In this document: piece by piece, positions 18,284 through 27,042 of the stretch
How the letters are laid out: the number at the start of each line of letters is the position of its first letter
How positions within the stretch are numbered: the first letter of the stretch is position 1
Assembly: GCA_036279015.1 (NCBI GenBank)
Contig: DASUJY010000074.1
Span: forward strand, 84,357 to 148,356
Source: DATEOR01 sp036279015
GTDB lineage: Bacteria > Actinomycetota > Thermoleophilia > Gaiellales > Gaiellaceae
Length of the DNA: 64,000 nt
Reading direction: 5' to 3'
Made by a program: the position numbers and the translations under genes
The notes under the pieces: model-generated
What the model saw: only the letters and a program-made list of their open reading frames with translations
What the model was told of the DNA's origin: nothing
The model's database searches: none

Positions 18284-19783
18284 GTGGGCCTCGGGCTCGA
18301 GGCCGTCGACGAGCGCGCCCGCGCAGTCGTCGAGCGCCGTCGGGCCGCAGCGAAGCGCCGGCGCCGCGGGTGGCTGGTTCGCCGGGCGCTTCTGGTCGCC
18401 GACGTCGTCGGGCTCGTGGTCGCCTTCTGCGTGGCGGCCCGACTCTTCCGCGGAGGCGGCGCGGGAGACGAAGTCGGCGGCCTCACGGAGGTGCTCGCCT
18501 TCGCGGCGACGCTCCCCGCCTGGATCGTCCTCGCGAAGCTCTACGGCCTCTACGACCGCGACGAGGAGCGAACCGACCACTCGACGGCAGACGACATCGT
18601 CGGGGTCTTCCACGTCGTCACTTTCGGCGCCTGGATCTTCTTCGTCTCGGCCTGGGTCACCGGGCTCGCCCGTCCCGGCGCCACGCGGCTCGTGGGCTTC
18701 TGGGCGCTCGCCATCGCGACCGTCGCGCTCGGCCGGGTTGTCGCGCGCTCCCTCTGTCGGAGAAGCGAGACCTACCTCCAGGACACGGTTATCGTCGGCG
18801 CCGGCGACACGGGCCAGCTGATCGCCCGCAAGCTCCTGCACCACCCGGAGTACGGACTCAACCTGCTCGGCTTCGTCGACGCCAGCCCGAAGACGCGGCG
18901 GCCCGGCCTCGAGCACGTAGGGGTGCTCGGCGAGCCGGAGGAGCTCCCGCGGATCGTCGCCGACCTCGACGTCGAGCGCGTCATCGTCGCGTTCACGAGC
19001 GAGCCCGACGAGCGGACGATGGCAATCGCGCGCTCGCTTCGCGACCGAGACGTGCAGGTCGACATCGTCCCGCGTCTCTACGAGCTGGTCGGTCCGCGGG
19101 CGGGCATGCACAGCGTCGAGGCGCTGCCGCTCGTCGGAGTCCCGTCCGTTCGCCTGTCTCCATCATCGCGGCTCCTGAAGCGCGCGATCGACGTCGTCGG
19201 CGCGGCGGCGCTGCTCACGCTCACGGCTCCGGTCTTCGTGGTGGTCGCGCTCCTGACGAAGCTCGATTCCCCCGGCCCCGTGTTCTTCCGGCAGACGCGG
19301 CTCGGGCTCAGCATGCGCGAGTTCACCGCGCTCAAGTTCCGCACCATGCGCGCCGACACGGACGACGCGCCGCACCGCGAGTACATCCGCCAGATCATGG
19401 ACGCGACGGCCGAGGCGAACGAGAACGGGCTCTACAAGCTCGAGCGGGAGGATGCGGTCACGCGGGTCGGGCAGTGGCTGCGCCGCACGAGCCTCGACGA
19501 GCTGCCCCAGCTCTTGAACGTGCTGCGCGGAGACATGTCGCTGGTCGGGCCGCGCCCATGCCTGACCTACGAGACGGAGAGCTTCGCGCCCCACCACTTC
19601 GAGCGCTTCCTGGTCCCGGCCGGCCTGACCGGGCTCTGGCAGGTTGCCGCGCGCGCCCACTCGACTTTCGCCGAGGCGCTCGAGATGGACGTTTCATACG
19701 CGCGGGGGTGGTCGCTCGGGCTCGACCTTCGCCTCCTCTGCCGCACGCCGCTGCAGATGCTCCGTTCGAAGGGCACGCGGTGA
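18284..19783 (+). CDS. Polyprenyl-phosphate sugar-1-phosphate transferase (WbaP/WcaJ-like initiating enzyme)
   Basis: 499 residues. The GTG at 18284 is the first possible start after an in-frame TGA at 18224. Four to five membrane helices (about 35-150) are followed by a Rossmann-like CoA-binding-type domain (VIVGAGDTGQLIARKLL onward) and then the bacterial sugar transferase domain: KRAIDVVGAAALL, SPGPVFFRQTRLG, LKFRTMRAD, RRTSLDELPQLLNVLRGDMSLVGPRP and GLTGLWQV. These are the hallmark motifs of polyisoprenyl-phosphate hexose-1-phosphate transferases, which start repeat-unit assembly. Its stop overlaps the dehydrogenase start (GTGA). Confidence 0.93.
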   Translation: MGLGLEAVDERARAVVERRRAAAKRRRRGWLVRRALLVADVVGLVVAFCVAARLFRGGGAGDEVGGLTEVLAFAATLPAWIVLAKLYGLYDRDEERTDHSTADDIVGVFHVVTFGAWIFFVSAWVTGLARPGATRLVGFWALAIATVALGRVVARSLCRRSETYLQDTVIVGAGDTGQLIARKLLHHPEYGLNLLGFVDASPKTRRPGLEHVGVLGEPEELPRIVADLDVERVIVAFTSEPDERTMAIARSLRDRDVQVDIVPRLYELVGPRAGMHSVEALPLVGVPSVRLSPSSRLLKRAIDVVGAAALLTLTAPVFVVVALLTKLDSPGPVFFRQTRLGLSMREFTALKFRTMRADTDDAPHREYIRQIMDATAEANENGLYKLEREDAVTRVGQWLRRTSLDELPQLLNVLRGDMSLVGPRPCLTYETESFAPHHFERFLVPAGLTGLWQVAARAHSTFAEALEMDVSYARGWSLGLDLRLLCRTPLQMLRSKGTR

Positions 19784-20817
19784 GCGGCCAACCCCCGGTG
19801 CGCGTCGGCGTCGTCGGTCTCGGCTACTGGGGACCGAACCTCGTCCGCAACCTGCACGAGATCCCCGAAGCGGAGGTGGTGGCCGTCTGCGACGGGCGAC
19901 CCGAGGCGCTCGAGAAGATCGGCCGCAGGTATCCGGCGCTCTCGCTCCACGAGCGCCTCGACGAGCTCCTGGCATCGCCGGAGCTCGAAGCGGTCGCGAT
20001 CGCGACACCGGTCTCGACCCACCACCACCTCGCAGCGGGCGCGCTCGAGGCCGGTAAGCACGTCTTCGTCGAGAAGCCGCTGGCGGCCTCGTCGATCGAG
20101 GCCTCCGATCTCGTCGACCGCGCCAGGCTGAACGGGCTCGTCCTGATGCCCGGGCACACGTTCGTCTACAGCCCGCCCGTCAACGCCGTTCGGGGGCTGA
20201 TCGACTCGGGCGAGCTCGGCGACATCTACTTCGTCTCCACCAGCCGCGTGAACCTGGGGCTGCACCAGCGAGACGTCAGCGTCGCGTGGGACCTCGGCCC
20301 GCACGACTTCTCGATCCTCCGCTATTGGCTCGAGGAAACGCCGACCCACGTGAACGCGCTCTCGCGCGGGTGCATCATCCCGGGAATCCCCGACGTGGCG
20401 TTCATCAACCTCGAGTTTCCCTCCGGAGCAATCGCCAACGTCGAGCTCTCCTGGCTCGCCCCGAGCAAGCTGCGCCGCACCACGGTCGTCGGCTCGCGCA
20501 AGATGGTCGTCTACGACGACACGTCGATCGAGCCCGTGCGCGTCTTCGATTCCGGCGTGCTGCTCAAGGACCCCGAGACCTTCGGCGAGTACCAACTCGC
20601 CTACCGGACCGGCGACATCGTCTCGCCGCGCGTCGACGTGACCGAGCCGCTCGCGCTCGAGCTGGCCGACTTCTGCGACGCGATCCGCCGCGGCACCGAG
20701 CCGCGCTCGTCGTGCGAGCTCGGAGTCGACGTCGTGCGGATGATCGAAGCGGTCGACGCCTCACTCGAAGCCGACGGAGCAAGAGTGGAGCTTCACCCAG
20801 CACAGCTCGCGGCCTAG
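19780..20817 (+). CDS. Gfo/Idh/MocA-family NAD(P)-dependent sugar dehydrogenase
   Basis: 345 residues from the GTG that overlaps the previous TGA. The N-terminal Rossmann domain has VGVVGLGYWG (GxGxxG, residues 13-18) and the conserved EKP at 98-100; the C-terminal alpha/beta domain includes HTFVYSPPV, WDLGPHDFSILRYW with the catalytic-type Asp-x3-His, and GEYQLAYRTGDIVSP. The family oxidises sugar hydroxyls; neighbours of this type often act on UDP-sugars such as UDP-GlcNAcA. Coupling to the priming transferase suggests it makes a nucleotide-sugar precursor for this polymer (inference). Confidence 0.9.
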   Translation: MSGQPPVRVGVVGLGYWGPNLVRNLHEIPEAEVVAVCDGRPEALEKIGRRYPALSLHERLDELLASPELEAVAIATPVSTHHHLAAGALEAGKHVFVEKPLAASSIEASDLVDRARLNGLVLMPGHTFVYSPPVNAVRGLIDSGELGDIYFVSTSRVNLGLHQRDVSVAWDLGPHDFSILRYWLEETPTHVNALSRGCIIPGIPDVAFINLEFPSGAIANVELSWLAPSKLRRTTVVGSRKMVVYDDTSIEPVRVFDSGVLLKDPETFGEYQLAYRTGDIVSPRVDVTEPLALELADFCDAIRRGTEPRSSCELGVDVVRMIEAVDASLEADGARVELHPAQLAA

Positions 20818-20863
20818 CGCGGCGCGACCGGGCTCGGGACCACCCCCGCTATGGTTCGACCCC

Positions 20864-21559
20864 ATGCGACTCGCCGTGTGCCTGGCGATTCTCGCCCTCA
20901 CCGCGGCCCTGGCGGCTTCGGCTCGCGCGGGCGGCGGCCTCCTCGTCGACCCGGGTGACCGGCTTCCACGCGGCTGCGCCGACCGGATCGAGAGGCGAAG
21001 CTGGGAGCCGCGCCCCGAGAACAAGGTTCCGAACCACACGATTCCGTCGCGCAAGCACCTGCGCGCGTTCCACAAGGCCTCCGACCTTCGCCACCGCTAT
21101 CGCATCAACGGCCGCTTTCGAGGCAGGACGGACGAGATCCTCCGCTGGACTGCCTGCAAGTGGGGCTACCGCGCGAACATCGCCCGCGCCGTCGCCGTCG
21201 TGGAGAGCTGGTGGCGCCAGAGCACGCTTGGAGACTCGGGGCACTCGATCGGCCTCATGCAGGTCAAGTGCATGAAGCGGGGCGACCCCCACCGGCCCGC
21301 CTGTCCGATGGCGCAGCGCTCGACCGCCTTCAACACGGACTACTGGGGCGGGTTCATCCGCGACTGCGTCGACGGCAAGATGAAGTGGCTGAACGACGTC
21401 GAGCACGGGCACGGCTACCGGCGCGGCGACCTCTGGGGCTGCGTCGGCGTCTGGTACTCGGGACGGTGGTACACCGACCCGGCGAAGCACTACATCGCAG
21501 AGGTGAAGCGCACGAAGCGCCGGCACGTCTGGAAGACGAAGGCGTTCGCCGGCGGCTAG
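20864..21559 (+). CDS. Secreted lysozyme-fold (SLT-like) protein
   Basis: 231 residues with a signal peptide (about 1-22). Residues 107-135 read as a lytic transglycosylase core: an ARAVAVVESWW segment carrying the putative catalytic Glu114, then HSIGLMQVK with the GLMQ box at 130-133. Several Cys residues (38, 98, 136 and others) could form disulfides. It probably cleaves peptidoglycan, or a polysaccharide of the neighbouring locus; sequence alone does not decide. Its TAG stop shares the CTAG with the convergent gene at 21556. Confidence 0.65.
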   Translation: MRLAVCLAILALTAALAASARAGGGLLVDPGDRLPRGCADRIERRSWEPRPENKVPNHTIPSRKHLRAFHKASDLRHRYRINGRFRGRTDEILRWTACKWGYRANIARAVAVVESWWRQSTLGDSGHSIGLMQVKCMKRGDPHRPACPMAQRSTAFNTDYWGGFIRDCVDGKMKWLNDVEHGHGYRRGDLWGCVGVWYSGRWYTDPAKHYIAEVKRTKRRHVWKTKAFAGG

Positions 21560-22089
21560 CCCTGCCCGGGCGGAACGGTGACCGTGACCGACTGGGTGAC
21601 GGTCACGGGCTCCGTCACCGTGACCGCCTGCGTCACCGATTGCGTGACCGTCTCGGTCCTCGAGTCCGTCACCGTGACCGTCTGGTCGAGTGGAATGACC
21701 GTGGGGCGCCCGGCGATCACCGTCGTCAGCGACGGCTTCGGCTTTGCTCGAACGGTCTCGGTGGCCGTTACCTTGCGGTTGCGGACGAGGCGCTTGCCCG
21801 GCAGCTTCTCCGTAACCGTCTGCGGCACGACCTTCTGCTTCACCGCCTGTGCGGTGACCGGCAGCTTGCCCGCGGATGACGCGTCGGTGGCTGCCGCAGC
21901 CGCGAAGAGCCCGAGCACGAGGAGGCCGCCCGCGACGAGCGAGACGACGAGCAGGTCGGCCGACCTCCGCAGCCGGTCCGAGCTCCAGCGCCAGCGCACC
22001 GCATCCAGCCGGGCGAGCCGCTCGTCCGCAGCGTCGCGCAGGCCGAGCCACCGTAGCCTCAACCGCCGGATGAGATCGTCGAAGTCCAC
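21556..22089 (-). CDS. Membrane-anchored protein with Thr-Val repeat tail
   Basis: 177 residues if started at the GTG at 22089 (VDFDDLIRRL); the frame is open to 22203, but that part is Arg-rich and unlikely. An amphipathic, basic N-terminus (1-45) is followed by one membrane helix (about 46-68) and an extracytoplasmic region rich in Thr/Val, with repeated TVT, TVTEPVTVT and TVTV units and a PPGQG end. No enzyme motif is seen. A second, smaller protein of the same design lies at 61101. Confidence 0.6.
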   Translation of the reverse strand: MDFDDLIRRLRLRWLGLRDAADERLARLDAVRWRWSSDRLRRSADLLVVSLVAGGLLVLGLFAAAAATDASSAGKLPVTAQAVKQKVVPQTVTEKLPGKRLVRNRKVTATETVRAKPKPSLTTVIAGRPTVIPLDQTVTVTDSRTETVTQSVTQAVTVTEPVTVTQSVTVTVPPGQG

Positions 22090-22243
22090 TCTCGAGCAGG
22101 CACGCCTTTTGGAGCGGCCGCGGCGCCGCCGCAGCACATCGGGCTTACCCCGGAGGCGCAAGGTTAGGCATCGCAGTCGTGAGGCGCGCCCGACCGCGGA
22201 CATTCCTCACAGAATGTTCACGTCGAGAGGGTCGCGCTCGAAG

Positions 22244-22326
22244 TGCCGGGGGTGAGATTCGAACTCACACGCCCTTGCGGGCAGAGGATTTTAAATCCCC
22301 CGCGTCTACCGTTCCGCCACCCCGGC
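22244..22326 (-). tRNA. tRNA-Leu (anticodon UAA)
   Basis: The minus strand folds as a class II tRNA: acceptor stem GCCGGGG paired with CCCCGGC, D arm with GGCGGAACGGTAGACGC, anticodon stem GGGGA/TCCTC with loop TTTAAAA (anticodon TAA), a long variable arm TGCCCGCAAGGGCGT, and the T arm GTGAG-TTCGAAT-CTCAC. The discriminator is A and the 3' CCA is not encoded. UUA codons are rare at this GC content, so this is probably the sole reader of UUA. Confidence 0.95.
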
Positions 22327-22369
22327 GGGTCGGGTCAGCGCGAGTGTAAGGGTGGACGGGAGACGAAGC

Positions 22370-23074
22370 TCACTGTCGGCCCGGCGTCAACTCGGAGAGC
22401 GGAAACTTCTCGGGCGCGTCGCCGGTCGGCCCGCGGTAGTCGTCGCGGAAGCTGCTGAACGCCCCTTCGTCGAAGGTCGGGCACGTCATCTCGTGCGTCC
22501 AGGCGGTGAGGTAGATCTTCTTGCTCGCGTCGGCAGGCCGCGGCGCGTGCACGTCATCCGGAAGCGGGGCGATCACGAGTCCGTTCGGGCTCGGCTGGTA
22601 CCACTGAACGATCTGCTGGACGACGGAAGCCGGCACGTCCGACCCGTACTGGATCACGACGCCGCCGTGCTCGAGATTGTGGACGACCGCGACCTCGTCG
22701 AGCGGGCTGTCGTAGACGTTCCAGACGACGGGAGCCTTGGGTCCAGGCGGGTAGTGCGGCCCGCTCGTCGGCGGGAACGAGTTGTACTCGAAGCCCTTGC
22801 TCAGCTTCGCGATGTGCTGGCGCCCCATCGGCGGAAAGGTCGCCCGGACGCAGCTGCCGTCCGGGCCGCTCGCCTCCGCTCCGCCGCCGCGGAAGGTCGC
22901 GATGCCGATACCGGCCACCGCGATGACGATCGCGACGCCGATCACGACGAACCAGATGTTGAGGCGGCGGGGCCCGCCTGACTCCACACGCCGCTGCGGG
23001 CCGGCAGCCCTTCGTTGCGGGCCTTGACTCGTGCGGGGAGGAGGCGGGACGCGGCTCTTCTTCTTCTTGGCCAC
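22370..23074 (-). CDS. DUF3105 membrane-anchored protein
   Basis: 234 residues. A basic cytoplasmic N-terminus rich in Lys/Arg/Pro (1-37) precedes one membrane helix (about 38-60). The extracytoplasmic part has the family-defining block FPPTSGPHYPPG followed by VVHNLEHGGVVIQYG, whose His residues are conserved in DUF3105. Function is unknown; the His-rich core suggests metal binding (inference). It lies 15 bases downstream of the DinG-type helicase gene on the same strand. Confidence 0.85.
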   Translation of the reverse strand: MAKKKKSRVPPPPRTSQGPQRRAAGPQRRVESGGPRRLNIWFVVIGVAIVIAVAGIGIATFRGGGAEASGPDGSCVRATFPPMGRQHIAKLSKGFEYNSFPPTSGPHYPPGPKAPVVWNVYDSPLDEVAVVHNLEHGGVVIQYGSDVPASVVQQIVQWYQPSPNGLVIAPLPDDVHAPRPADASKKIYLTAWTHEMTCPTFDEGAFSSFRDDYRGPTGDAPEKFPLSELTPGRQ

Positions 23075-23089
23075 GGTTTTCCTAAGGTA

Positions 23090-24967
23090 TCAAGCGATTG
23101 CGCGCGCCTGTTCGCCGAAGAAGCCCGCCACGGCGGTGAGCTCCGAGACGACCGGCGCGGGCGGGAGGGCCTCGAGGAACCGGCGTCCATACGAGCGTGT
23201 GCGCAGGCGTGGATCGAGGATCGCGACGACCCCCTCGTCGGCGTGGCCGCGGATGAGGCGGCCGAAGCCCTGGCGCAGCTGAAGCACCGCTGCAGGCAGC
23301 GCGTAGTCACCGAACCAGTCCCCGCCCTGGCGCGCGATCCGCTCGCAGCGCGCCTCGACGAGCGGGTCGCCGGGGGCGGCGAACGGGAGCTTGTCGATGA
23401 CGAGAAGCGAGAGCGACTCGCCCTGGATGTCGACGCCCTGCCAGAACGTCGACGTGGCGAAGAGTATGGAGTCGACATCGGCGCGGAACCGCTCGAGCAA
23501 CCGTTCGCGGGGCGCATCGCCCTGCCGTAGCACCGGGAAGTCCAGTCGCCCGGCGCAGCGCTCGACGAGCTCGTCCAGCGCCCTGTACGAGGACGTGAGC
23601 ACGAGCGCGCGCCCCGCTGAGAGCCGGCAGAGCGCAACGATCTCCTCTCCCAGCCGATCGAAATATCCCGGCGAACGCGGCTCCGGCAGGCGGGCGGGAA
23701 CGTAGACGAGGGCCTGCTCCCGGTAGTCGAACGGAGAGGGGAGAACGAGCTCGCGAGCATCAGCTAGGCCGAGCCGGCTCCGCACGAAGCGGGGATCGAG
23801 CGTCGCCGAGACCAGCACCGAGGTCGTCTCGCTCTCCCACAGGGTCTCGCGCAGGAGGTCGGAGACGTCGACGGGCGCCCAGGCGACCGCTCCCTTCTCG
23901 GCCCACGAGACGCGGTCCGGGTCGTCGACGGCGAGACAGCTCTCGACGTCGTCCGCCGCCACGAGCGCGCGGCGGGCGAGCGCGTCGCCATCCTCTCCGG
24001 TCCCCGAGAGCGCGGCCGCGAGGGCGCCGAGCGCGGCGGCGAGGGCAAGCCCGTGATCCTCGAGCTCCTGCTGGTCGGCGACCGTCAAGCGCCGCCGACC
24101 CGAGCCCGGGTCGAAGGCCGCCACGAACCGCTCGCCCGCCCGGTCGAGCTCCGCGAGCGCCCGTGCGGGCGGCGTCCGGCTCTCCTCGCGGCAGAAGCGC
24201 TCGACGTCGCGCTCGAGCTGACGGAGGCGGGCAAGCGAGACACGCCCGCCGAACCAGGCCGCGGCCGCCTCCTCGAGCCGGTGGGCCTCATCGAACACGA
24301 CGGCGTCGTGCTCGGGCAGGACCGCGGCCCCGTCGGAGCGCGTCCGCAGGGCGAGATCGGCGAAGTAGAGAGCGTGGTTCGCGATCACGAGCTCGGCCTC
24401 GCCGGCGCGCTCACGGGCCTTCTCGGCGAAGCAGGAACGGACGAACGGGCAGCGCTTCCCTGCGCAGCGCTCCGCGCCGACCGAGAGCTCCCCCCAGAGC
24501 GAGTCCGAGGGCTCGTGCTCGAGCTCGGCGCGGTCGCCCGTCCCGGTGGTCTCGATCCACTCGCGCAGCCGCTCGAAGTCGGCGGCGTCCTCCGCCGTGC
24601 GGAAGAGCCCCCCGAGCTGGTCGACGCTCTGGAGGCTCCTGCGGCAGAGGTAGTTCTGTCTCCCCTTCAGGACGGCGACCCGCACCCGGCGGCCGAGAGC
24701 GGCCGCGGCCGCCGGCACGTCCTTCGTCAGGAGCTGCTCCTGGAGCGCCTTCGTCGCCGTGGCGACGACCACCCGCTGGCCGGAGAGGAGCGCGGGCACC
24801 AGGTAGGCGAGGCTCTTGCCCGTCCCGGTGCCCGCCTCGGCGACGAGGTGGTCGCAGTTCTCGAGCGAGCTCGCAACTGCCGTCGCGAGCTCCTCCTGCT
24901 CGGCGCGCGGCTCGTACCCGACCAGGGTCGAGGCCAGGCGGCCGTCCGATCCGAAGAAGGCATCCAT
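23090..24967 (-). CDS. dinG: DinG/XPD-type ATP-dependent DNA helicase
   Basis: 625 residues from the ATG at 24967; an in-frame start at 25012 would lie in the 5' leader of the proposed SOS promoter. Walker A is AEAGTGTGKS (residues 43-52), Walker B/DEAH is VFDEAHRLEE, and motif VI-like QGFGRLIRG lies near the end. Four Cys residues (YLCRRS, then ERCAGKRCPFVRSC) match the Fe-S cluster domain of XPD/DinG 5'-3' helicases. The protein would unwind recombination or R-loop structures during DNA repair. A LexA-type box directly upstream supports SOS control. Confidence 0.88.
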   Translation of the reverse strand: MDAFFGSDGRLASTLVGYEPRAEQEELATAVASSLENCDHLVAEAGTGTGKSLAYLVPALLSGQRVVVATATKALQEQLLTKDVPAAAAALGRRVRVAVLKGRQNYLCRRSLQSVDQLGGLFRTAEDAADFERLREWIETTGTGDRAELEHEPSDSLWGELSVGAERCAGKRCPFVRSCFAEKARERAGEAELVIANHALYFADLALRTRSDGAAVLPEHDAVVFDEAHRLEEAAAAWFGGRVSLARLRQLERDVERFCREESRTPPARALAELDRAGERFVAAFDPGSGRRRLTVADQQELEDHGLALAAALGALAAALSGTGEDGDALARRALVAADDVESCLAVDDPDRVSWAEKGAVAWAPVDVSDLLRETLWESETTSVLVSATLDPRFVRSRLGLADARELVLPSPFDYREQALVYVPARLPEPRSPGYFDRLGEEIVALCRLSAGRALVLTSSYRALDELVERCAGRLDFPVLRQGDAPRERLLERFRADVDSILFATSTFWQGVDIQGESLSLLVIDKLPFAAPGDPLVEARCERIARQGGDWFGDYALPAAVLQLRQGFGRLIRGHADEGVVAILDPRLRTRSYGRRFLEALPPAPVVSELTAVAGFFGEQARAIA

Positions 24968-25041
24968 GGGGGATGACGAGCCTAGATGGTTGATCGGAAA
25001 GCGTGGTGCCACCGTTTCCGGTCACCCATCTAGTTCTGGTC

Positions 25042-25059
25042 ATCATAGAACACACGTTC
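25042..25059 (-). promoter_or_regulatory. LexA (SOS) box with adjoining -10 element in front of dinG
   Basis: The palindrome GAAC-ACAC-GTTC (25048-25059) fits the actinobacterial/Gram-positive LexA consensus GAAC-N4-GTTC. On the minus strand it is followed immediately by TATGAT (25042-25047), a good -10 hexamer, so bound LexA would cover the promoter spacer. The dinG ATG is about 75 bases downstream. No strong -35 hexamer is seen. Confidence 0.75.
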
Positions 25060-25151
25060 GCGCGGTTCGCGGCGGAACTGCCCCGATTCGCGCACAGGCG
25101 ACCCGCCGGAGAAAAGTACGCTCTTTGCGAATGTTTCTGCCTCCGGGCCGC

Positions 25152-25180
25152 TTGACTGCCGTCGGCGAGCGCACTAGGCT
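25152..25180 (+). promoter_or_regulatory. Sigma-70-type promoter for the 65-residue protein gene
   Basis: TTGACT (25152-25157) is separated by exactly 17 bases from TAGGCT (25175-25180). Both hexamers are close to the actinobacterial housekeeping consensus. Transcription would start near 25187, leaving a leader of about 100 bases with an ATCCGG...CCGGAT hairpin before the ATG at 25287. Confidence 0.6.
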
Positions 25181-25286
25181 GGCGGAGCCAGATCCGGTAG
25201 GCCCTCGGGCTCGCCGGATTTGGCGTTTAAGAGGTCGTAAGGTCACGTATCCTGCGGCGTATCCAGACGAACGAGGAGGAGCCCTC

Positions 25287-25484
25287 ATGGGTTGGCTGGA
25301 CAAGCTGCTAGGCCGCGGCAAGCAGGCCGCCGGCGGGGCCGCGGGGTCGACGGGCATGCAGGAGGAAGGTCGCCACCAGGAGGCGGCCGGCATGGCCGAG
25401 GACCAGGCGGAGCGCGCCGAGGACATGGCCCAGGACGCGCGCGAGCGCGCCGCAGAAGAGCGCGCCTCGGAAGAGAACATGTAG
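25287..25484 (+). CDS. Small highly charged alpha-helical protein, 65 residues
   Basis: The ATG at 25287 is preceded by a strong ribosome binding site (GAGGAGG, 7 bases away). The first ten residues (MGWLDKLLGR) form an amphipathic helix; the remainder is Gly/Ala then a long Glu/Arg/Ala-rich helix with regular EDxAExAxxxA spacing and no Cys. No family is recognised; the composition resembles small stress or membrane-associating proteins such as CsbD-like peptides, without a real match. It has its own promoter and a terminator-like hairpin, so it is an independent, probably well expressed unit. Confidence 0.75.
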   Translation: MGWLDKLLGRGKQAAGGAAGSTGMQEEGRHQEAAGMAEDQAERAEDMAQDARERAAEERASEENM

Positions 25485-25488
25485 CGGC

Positions 25489-25518
25489 GAGGGGGGCGGC
25501 CTGCGGGTCGCCCCCCTC
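25489..25518 (+). terminator. GC-rich hairpin after the 65-residue protein gene
   Basis: A perfect 10-bp inverted repeat (GAGGGGGGCG / CGCCCCCCTC) with a 10-base loop begins 4 bases after the TAG stop. No T-tract follows, as is common in high-GC actinobacteria, so it may terminate transcription or protect the 3' end. Confidence 0.55.
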
Positions 25519-25565
25519 CTCCGCCCGGTCTGCCGTCCGACGCTCCCTCTAGCGTTTGTCGGTCC

Positions 25566-26612
25566 ATGACTGCACTCGTCATCATCGTGGCCCTCGCCGC
25601 CCTCGCGGCGCTCGCCGTCTGGCTCAAGAAGGAGCTCGACCGGCTCCGCGCGACTGCCGGCACCCAGCTCGAGGAGCGAAACGCCGACGTCGACCGGCGG
25701 CTCGCCGGGCTCGTCGAGACGATGGACCGGCGCCTCGGCGAGCTCGACCGGCGCGTCGATCACAGGCTCGAGAGCGCGGAGCGGACGGCCACTGCCATCC
25801 ACCAGCAGCTCGGAAAGATCGGCGAGACGAACACGCAGATGCTCGACCGGGCGAAGGATCTCGCCCGCCTCGAGCAGGCGCTCCGTCCGCCGAAGGCGCG
25901 GGGTGGGTTCGGCGAGCTCCTCCTGGGCAACCTGCTCGCCGACACCTTCCCCCGTGACAAGTACGAGCTCCAGTACGGCTTCCCCGGCGGCGAGCGGGTC
26001 GACGCCGTCATCCGGCTCGATCGGGCCCTCGTCCCCGTGGACGCCAAGTTCCCGCTCGACAACTTCCACCGGCTCATCGAGGCCGAGGGCGACTCGGAGC
26101 GCGAGCTGCACTCGAAGCAGTTCGTCCGCGACGTCAAGGCGCACGTCGACGCGATCGCGAACAAGTACATCCGCCCCGCCGACGGAACGTACGAGTTCGC
26201 GCTCATGTACCTGCCGGCCGAGGCCGTCTACTACGAGCTCGTGTGCAACCGGCTCGGCGGCGACTCAGGCCCGCTCGGCTACGCGCTCGAGCGCAAGGTG
26301 ATTCCCGTCTCGCCCTCGACCCTGCACGCCTACCTGCTCGTCATCCTCCTCGGGTTCAAGGGGCTCCAGATCGAGGAGCACGCGCGCGAGGTGATGGCCT
26401 ACTGCGCCCAGCTCGGCAAGGACTTCTCCCGCTTCAAGGAGGACTTCGAGCTCGTCGGGACGCACATCGGCCGCGCCCAGTCGAAGTACGTGGAGGCCGA
26501 GAAGCGCCTCGGCCGCTTCGAGACCCGGCTCGAGCAGGCCGCCGACAGCGAGCTCGAGGCGCCGGGCGGCGAGGCCATGCAGGAGCTCCCGCGAGCGCTC
26601 GACGCTGCGTAG
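25566..26612 (+). CDS. rmuC: RmuC-family DNA recombination protein
   Basis: 348 residues. One N-terminal membrane helix (about 2-20) is followed by a coiled coil (about 22-100). The PD-(D/E)xK-like nuclease core is recognisable by GGFGELLLGNLLAD, YGFPGGERVDAVIRL, PVDAKFPLDNF and the conserved NKYIRPADGTYEFALMYLP. RmuC proteins restrain inversion and recombination at short repeats (family knowledge). The start fits the helix and lies 47 bases after the upstream hairpin. Confidence 0.92.
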   Translation: MTALVIIVALAALAALAVWLKKELDRLRATAGTQLEERNADVDRRLAGLVETMDRRLGELDRRVDHRLESAERTATAIHQQLGKIGETNTQMLDRAKDLARLEQALRPPKARGGFGELLLGNLLADTFPRDKYELQYGFPGGERVDAVIRLDRALVPVDAKFPLDNFHRLIEAEGDSERELHSKQFVRDVKAHVDAIANKYIRPADGTYEFALMYLPAEAVYYELVCNRLGGDSGPLGYALERKVIPVSPSTLHAYLLVILLGFKGLQIEEHAREVMAYCAQLGKDFSRFKEDFELVGTHIGRAQSKYVEAEKRLGRFETRLEQAADSELEAPGGEAMQELPRALDAA

Positions 26613-26654
26613 TACTTAGGTTTTCGCGGCCCCTCGGCGGGTAGTCGGACGGCG

Positions 26655-26927
26655 ATGGCGGAGGCAAACGCATCAGCGGTAGGCGCGCTCCTCAACGGCA
26701 TCGATCTGCCGGCTTCGAGGGACGAGATCGTTCGCTACGCGGACGAGCAGGGCGCCGACAGCGCCGAGCTCGCGGCGCTTCGGGGGCTCCAGGAGCGCGA
26801 GTACGAGAGCACGATGGACGTCGTTGAGGCGCTGAGCCCCGTCCAGCCCAACCTCCCGGAGCCGGAACCGAGAGCGCCCCGGGCCGAGAGCGGCGAGCCG
26901 CCCGGCCGCGAGCAGTACACGCGCTGA
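26655..26927 (+). CDS. DUF2795-domain small protein
   Basis: 90 residues. Residues 8-62 follow the DUF2795 pattern: a Leu-x-Gly-(I/V)-x-x-Pro-Ala start, then a helix with ELAALRGLQEREYESTMDVVEAL. The C-terminal 28 residues are Pro/Glu/Arg-rich and disordered. DUF2795 proteins are small actinobacterial proteins of unknown function, sometimes proposed to be DNA-associated. The gene sits 42 bases after rmuC on the same strand. Confidence 0.75.
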   Translation: MAEANASAVGALLNGIDLPASRDEIVRYADEQGADSAELAALRGLQEREYESTMDVVEALSPVQPNLPEPEPRAPRAESGEPPGREQYTR

Positions 26928-27042
26928 CCCCTTCGGGTCCCGGCGATCCGTAGTTTCACGCATCCGAATCCGGGCTTTCCGTGTCGCGGCACCGTCCGGG
27001 CGCTCATACCTTCAGGGCAGAAACCGACAGAGGAGTCGCCCA

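Noticed and set aside
22327..22369. A promoter for tRNA-Leu with TACACT (22343-22348, minus strand)
   Set aside because: The -10-like hexamer is acceptable, but no -35 is seen at 16-18 bases; kept out of the feature list.
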